A stretch of 25,221 nucleotides of DNA, from NCBI GenBank assembly GCA_900757505.1, contig CAAEOE010000080.1:1-25221 (forward strand). Direction: 5' to 3'. The position numbers and the translations under genes are program-made. The stretch is from an uncultured Collinsella sp. GTDB lineage: Bacteria; Actinomycetota; Coriobacteriia; Coriobacteriales; Coriobacteriaceae. The notes below the pieces were generated by a model, which was not told the origin of the DNA, did no database searches, and saw only the letters and a program-made list of their open reading frames with translations. Each line of letters opens with the position of its first letter. The first letter of the stretch is position 1. Shown one piece after another: positions 23,922 to 25,221 of the stretch.

Positions 23922-23956
23922 ACCGCCACAAAGGTGCCTGTCCCCTTTGTGGCGGT
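23922..23956. repeat. Palindromic element, type C, copy 3, with compensatory changes and inverted loop
   Basis: ACCGCCACAAAGG (23922-23934) and CCTTTGTGGCGGT (23944-23956) are perfect inverted repeats. Relative to copies 1 and 2, one base differs in each arm so that pairing is kept. The loop is TGCCTGTCC, the reverse complement of the copy 2 loop, while the flank TTTCGAC is the same as in copy 2. Confidence 0.9.
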
Positions 23957-23959
23957 TTT

Positions 23960-24008
23960 CGACAAAAAGAAGCCGCCCCGATAACAGAGGCGGCATCAAG
24001 CAAGCCTA
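23960..24008 (-). terminator. Orphan rho-independent terminator
   Basis: On the - strand GCCGCC (23989-23994) pairs with GGCGGC (23972-23977) and is followed by TTCTTTTTGTC. No complete gene on that strand lies upstream of it. Confidence 0.7.
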
Positions 24009-24130
24009 TTTATTAGCGTCCCTCAAGACCCAACGAAAACGCAGCGATGGAATCGAGAACCGACAATAGCCCGTTCGCACAGATAGAGGCGGAGATTCAA
24101 GGTCAGAGTCCGGCTTAAACGGCTTAGCTA
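24006..24130 (-). pseudogene. Possible C-terminal remnant of a deleted gene
   Basis: On the - strand a frame of about 40 codons without a usable start runs to a TAG at 24006-24008, about 12 nt before the orphan terminator. It reads in part KPDSDLESPPLSVRTGY and ends LRFRWVLRDANK. A stop codon precedes it near 24135. Upstream lies promoter-like sequence with a good GGGAGG ribosome site. The most economical reading is that the body of a gene was lost. I do not recognise the family, and it may equally be non-coding. Confidence 0.25.
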
Positions 24131-24149
24131 TCGCACGTCACAACGTTCT

Positions 24150-24235
24150 CGTCGTCCTCCCTATCGTATTTATAGTGCTTACTGTGAAAATAGTGAGTTT
24201 AGTGAGAATAGTATCGCTCAAGACTCGTGAACTGA
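24150..24235 (-). promoter_or_regulatory. Promoter-like region with short direct repeats, without a gene
   Basis: On the - strand repeats of the type CACTATT, CACTAAA, CACTATT, CACAGTA, CACTATA run at about 10-bp steps, then TATAAATAC and GGGAGG. This looks like an operator array with a promoter and ribosome site, but only a 5-codon frame follows. It is part of a 540-nt interval (23869-24408) that otherwise holds only the palindrome, terminator and hairpins described here. Confidence 0.35.
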
Positions 24236-24239
24236 ATTA

Positions 24240-24307
24240 TTGACCTCTCGCCCAGAATGAGTGGGGCAAATATTCCTATTAGAGGTCAAATCGAAGCCCA
24301 ATAGGGC
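24240..24307. other. Inverted repeat and small hairpin upstream of the second paralogue
   Basis: TTGACCTCT (24240-24248) and AGAGGTCAA (24281-24289) are perfect inverted repeats separated by 32 nt. GCCC AATA GGGC (24296-24307) followed by CTTTTCG lies directly after. They could form a leader structure or a protein site for the gene at 24409. Confidence 0.4.
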
Positions 24308-24408
24308 CTTTTCGCCCCGTCATTTCGACCGATCGCTTTCTTTTGAATATTGTCGTAAGCTGGTATCACTTATCTTAATGAATGCATACTGTTTGCGAGG
24401 TACCCGCC

Positions 24409-25056
24409 GTGAAACGCTCCACCTATATCGGCCTGCTCGTCTTAGCGTTTGCGATTACCGCAGTCGGCGTAGGAATTATCTATCTCGCATTTCTCCCTGC
24501 CTCGGCAACGCAGGCGGCGGTTGAAACCGTAAGCTACCCCATCGAAATCCTCACCGATATCGTCAAACCCGATTCGATCACCGTCGATTTCGACGGTACG
24601 CCCGCAGCGCTTGGGGTCAGTAACTATCCCCGAATCGAACTTGGAGCCACGCGCTATACCCAAGATGAGCAGCTTATCGGTAAGGCAACCAGTTTACTCA
24701 AAGGCAAGACGTTTAAGCGGTGGTACGGCGCCGCAACATATCGAGCCAAGAACGGCCAAATGGTTGGCGGGTATTATTCGACCCTTGAGCTCGATGCGGC
24801 AAACGGGAGCAAATTGTGCAACGTCTCATACGACCCCGGCTGCGTGGACAATGAAGGACCGGGGGTCTATATCTCGGATGGCGACGTAATCTACGTCATG
24901 GAGGGCGACCAGACGGCAGTCGTCGATTTTATGGATCGGTGTACCGAGGATGCCTACGAACAAACCTGCGAGCCCGATCCGCAGACAGCGCGCAACAGTG
25001 GCTCGGCACGCACTTGGCTATTTGACGATGAAATAACCTGGACCCCATCGAAATAA
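24409..25056 (+). CDS. Membrane-anchored protein of unknown function, paralogue of the gene at 22294-22965
   Basis: This 215-residue protein shares its full length with the protein at 22294-22965: a basic start (KRSTYIG), one membrane segment (about 5-30) and an extracytoplasmic domain with ITVDFDGTPAALGVSNYPRI, LLKGKTFKRWYGAATYRAK, KLCNVSYDPGC, YVMEGDQT and SGSARTWLFDDE. The conserved Cys residues suggest disulphides outside the cell. I do not recognise the family. The start is GTG at 24409-24411 with GAGG 8 nt upstream, the same arrangement as in its paralogue; the ATG at 24382 lacks a ribosome site. The two copies are in opposite orientation, about 1.4 kb apart, and differ enough to be an old duplication. 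Both have a TATCA motif 40-70 nt before the start, a possible shared -10. Confidence 0.75.
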   Translation: MKRSTYIGLLVLAFAITAVGVGIIYLAFLPASATQAAVETVSYPIEILTDIVKPDSITVDFDGTPAALGVSNYPRIELGATRYTQDEQLIGKATSLLKGKTFKRWYGAATYRAKNGQMVGGYYSTLELDAANGSKLCNVSYDPGCVDNEGPGVYISDGDVIYVMEGDQTAVVDFMDRCTEDAYEQTCEPDPQTARNSGSARTWLFDDEITWTPSK

Positions 25057-25064
25057 GGACCCGC

Positions 25065-25087
25065 CGGGCAGGCACCTTTGTGGTGGT
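25065..25087. repeat. Truncated type C palindrome (loop and right arm only)
   Basis: GGGCAGGCA followed by CCTTTGTGGTGGT and TTCG matches the loop, right arm and flank of copy 2. The left arm is absent. It begins 9 nt after the stop of the second paralogue. Confidence 0.75.
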
Positions 25088-25109
25088 TTCGGCTCCGATG
25101 TTCCACTGT

Positions 25110-25162
25110 CTCGATCTGTAACATCTAGCGGCCCTTTTCGATCCTAGATGTTACAGATTGAG
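25110..25162. repeat. Palindrome of a second kind (CTGTAACATCTAG arms)
   Basis: CTCGATCTGTAACATCTAG (25110-25128) and its partner at 25144-25162 pair over 19 bp with a single G-T wobble around a 15-nt loop. The string TCTCAATCTGTAACA appears again at 25189-25203 in direct orientation to the left arm, so a further unit may continue past the window end. Confidence 0.8.
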
Positions 25163-25221
25163 ATGAAATGATCGGCGGCGATCGTTTGTCTCAATCTGTA
25201 ACAACCGCTCGTCAAATAGGG

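Noticed and set aside
23766..23999. A 77-codon frame on the - strand through the type C palindrome and the end of the gene at 23200
   Set aside because: It reads the palindrome and the antisense of a better supported gene, without a ribosome binding site.

Overview
The window is a high-GC, densely coding stretch of a Gram-positive actinobacterial chromosome. The best fit is a gut Coriobacteriia genome close to Collinsella. The reasons are an actinobacterial FHA / PP2C / SEDS-PBP / PASTA-kinase cluster, a mannose-type PTS with ManO, an anaerobe-type Fe-S flavoprotein, and many intergenic palindromes built around a GGGAC core. The genus is an inference from gene content and order; no search was run.

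Region 1 (1-7864, + strand) is the cell-wall and signalling cluster: the C-terminal part of an FhaA-like protein, FhaB, a membrane-anchored PP2C Ser/Thr phosphatase, one polypeptide that joins a SEDS glycosyltransferase (RodA/FtsW type) to a class B penicillin-binding protein, and a PknB-type kinase with four PASTA repeats, closed by a strong terminator. It matches the fhaA-fhaB-pstP-rodA-pbpA-pknA-pknB cluster of other Actinobacteria, except that rodA and pbpA are fused and pknA is absent. The likely logic is that the kinase senses wall material through PASTA, the phosphatase opposes it, the FHA proteins read phospho-threonine, and the fusion enzyme makes peptidoglycan.

Region 2 (7889-8328) holds tRNA-Arg(CCU) on the - strand with its own terminator, then a non-coding array of about 62-bp tandem units, each of which is an imperfect hairpin.

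Region 3 (8329-11985, - strand) is a mannose-family PTS operon, IIAB - IIC - IID - ManO (DUF956), preceded by a long AT-rich regulatory region.

Region 4 (11986-17412) has hypA and a 925-residue multi-domain Fe-S/FAD/NAD(P)H oxidoreductase on the - strand. Divergent from these is a TetR regulator followed by a multi-pass membrane protein. Two perfect 15-bp palindromes lie in the divergent promoter region.

Region 5 (17540-22290) has an unrecognised membrane-anchored protein with an acidic cytoplasmic tail, a 64-residue Pro/Ala/Lys-rich protein, and clpB with a clear terminator.

Region 6 (22294-25221) is accessory in character: two paralogous membrane-anchored proteins of unknown function in opposite orientation around a third anchored protein, several copies of a palindromic element, an apparent scar of a deleted gene (promoter-like repeats and a terminator with almost nothing between), and a second kind of palindrome at the window end.

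The most unusual things are the SEDS-PBP fusion, the families of intergenic palindromes (with compensatory base changes and an inverted loop), the 62-bp hairpin array, and the paralogue cluster.
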